NCBI GenBank assembly: GCA_963656345.1
Contig: CAVKHY010000001.1
Coordinates: 1 to 60,827 of the forward strand
Source of the DNA: CAKUFA01 sp963656345
GTDB taxonomy: Bacteria; Bacillota; Clostridia; Christensenellales; Aristaeellaceae
Direction of reading: 5' to 3'
DNA: 60,827 nt
Of this stretch, positions 59,820-60,827 are shown one piece after another. The notes under the pieces are model-generated. The model ran no database searches, was not told the DNA's origin, and saw only the letters and a list, made by a program, of their open reading frames with translations. Made by a program: the position numbers and the translations under genes. The first letter of the stretch is position 1. Each line of letters opens with the position of its first letter.

Positions 59820-60827
59820 ATGAAGTGTCCCCAATGCGGTAAGTGGAATCGGGCTTCCTTTCCTACCTGCCAGTACTGTGGCGCCGAGCTGCCTCAGGAA
59901 GGCAAGCAGGAGGAACCCAGCTGGCGGGCCACCTTGAAGGATGACCAGCGAAACAACGCTTATATCCGGGTGGATGAGGACGGCAATGCGGAAACCGCCC
60001 CGGATCGGCGTGACGTGCTGGCTCGGGAAATGTCCGAATTAAAGGTGCGGAAGGCGGAAGGCCGGGAAAAGCAGCGGCAGCTACGGGCAGAAGGCGCCAA
60101 GCGAGGCGCAGCTCCTTCCGGCATGAATGTGCGCAGCCACACGTCCCATGACGATTTCTGGCAAGTGGCAGACGACCCGAAGGCCACCGTCCGTATTCGC
60201 AGGCTGGATGATGAAGCAGCAGACGGCGGGCAGTTCAACGCCACACAGACCCATCGCATTATGCCTGTTGGCAATGATCTGGAGGGCGGCCGTTCCTTTG
60301 ACCCGATGTGGGGGGACGAGGATGAATTCGTCGCTACCCATCAAATGCCGCCCATTCAGGCAACCCGGAACTTTACGGCTAAGCTGCCCAACCGGCGGAG
60401 AGGTACCCGGCATCTGATGCGTGCCCTGATGATTATCCTCATTGCAGGATTAGCCGGGTTGGCTTCCTTCTTCGGCTATCACTTTTTCAAGAACCGTCAG
60501 GAGACCATCAAGGAGCAGAACGCCGCCACGGTGGTGGCTTCCATTAAGAACGACTTGGCTGCTCATACCATTATGATTCCCGGAGAGGACGGCACCCAAA
60601 TTTACATCCGGGAGCTGCATACCTCCTACATTGTCACCGGCGGCTTTGCTACGGTGGAGGTGGAGGATCATACCTGGTATGATGATAAGACGGATTATCT
60701 GGATGCAACCATGGAAGTTACTCTGACCCCTTTCGTGAAAACCACCTCCGGGCAGCAGAAGCCGCTGGATCCCATTACCTATGAGATCGATATTCCTTTG
60801 TCGCCCATTGAGCTGCTGACTCCGGAC
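59820..60827 (+). CDS. Zinc-ribbon single-pass membrane protein (truncated by window end)
   Basis: At least 336 codons, open to the last base, with no stop in the window. It starts with a zinc ribbon (MKCPQCGKWN, CQYCGAELP), followed by a charged, probably disordered cytoplasmic region of about 180 residues. A transmembrane helix (about 200-220, LMIILIAGLAGLASFFGYHFF region) leads to an extracytoplasmic domain rich in beta-type sequence. GAGGAAGA lies before the ATG, 26 nt after the LCP-like stop, so the two are likely cotranscribed. No family is recognised; zinc-ribbon membrane proteins of this layout are common in clostridia. Confidence 0.75.
   Translation, partial: MKCPQCGKWNRASFPTCQYCGAELPQEGKQEEPSWRATLKDDQRNNAYIRVDEDGNAETAPDRRDVLAREMSELKVRKAEGREKQRQLRAEGAKRGAAPSGMNVRSHTSHDDFWQVADDPKATVRIRRLDDEAADGGQFNATQTHRIMPVGNDLEGGRSFDPMWGDEDEFVATHQMPPIQATRNFTAKLPNRRRGTRHLMRALMIILIAGLAGLASFFGYHFFKNRQETIKEQNAATVVASIKNDLAAHTIMIPGEDGTQIYIRELHTSYIVTGGFATVEVEDHTWYDDKTDYLDATMEVTLTPFVKTTSGQQKPLDPITYEIDIPLSPIELLTPD

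Overview
The window reads as chromosome of an anaerobic, Gram-positive-type clostridium (class Clostridia; order not resolvable by eye). Base composition is moderately GC-rich, Shine-Dalgarno sites are strong (AAGGAGG type), promoters are SigA-like, and intrinsic hairpin terminators with T-tracts are common. Lineage-typical families are IreB/UPF0297, CD1247-type and CD1871A-type small proteins, the DnaD/DnaI primosome pair, TIGR01906, secA-prfB synteny and an rph-rdgB-yfcE block. I see no rRNA, tRNA, CRISPR array, insertion sequence or prophage. Almost all sequence is coding, and most gaps hold a promoter or a terminator.

Layout. (1) 1-6.7 kb, plus strand: an ECF-like sigma factor, three tandem VanY-type D,D-carboxypeptidase paralogues (the middle one has lost two zinc ligands), and a 1095-residue exported protein with nine SH3 repeats, a peptidoglycan-binding domain and an unidentified C-terminal domain. 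(2) 6.8-16.4 kb, minus strand: a cell-wall-sugar salvage operon (AnmK, a GlcNAc-type kinase, a small membrane protein, an esterase, MurQ) with a complete Opp-type ABC importer whose binding-protein gene comes first and is followed by an internal terminator. Its upstream region carries two promoters and four palindromes. (3) 17-25.6 kb: deoC, a coiled-coil DUF2130 protein behind palindromic sites, YbaK, a degenerate PfkB-like protein, DegV, a NadR-like protein, IreB coupled to a ferredoxin-tailed aldo/keto reductase, a tandem-repeat protein and a GNAT. (4) 25.6-32.1 kb, minus: a MarR-controlled heterodimeric ABC exporter, a GT2 glycosyltransferase and ribokinase. (5) 32.3-44.9 kb, minus: a compact PreA/dihydropyrimidine-dehydrogenase-like protein, NadE, YfcE, an Rph-RdgB fusion, GtrA, a diguanylate cyclase, TsaD, a TIGR01906 membrane protein, PrfB and SecA. 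(6) 45.1-49.2 kb: an exported redox module (thioredoxin-like protein, membrane Fe-S protein, CD1871A peptide) divergent from a two-component system. (7) 49.3-60.8 kb: Xaa-Pro peptidase and EF-P, a CD1247-type acidic protein, an ArsC-like protein, DnaI and DnaD, an exported FMN/FAD reductase, GAPDH, GluQ, an LCP-like protein and a truncated zinc-ribbon membrane protein.

How the parts fit. Regions 1 and 2 look like a wall-trimming and wall-salvage neighbourhood: exported carboxypeptidases and wall-binding proteins beside import and catabolism of muropeptide sugars. Regions 6 and 7 hold two exported redox systems. A near-identical palindrome, TTGACA-N6-TGTCAA, covers the -35 box of both the Opp binding-protein gene and the exported flavoprotein gene, which suggests a shared, unidentified regulator.
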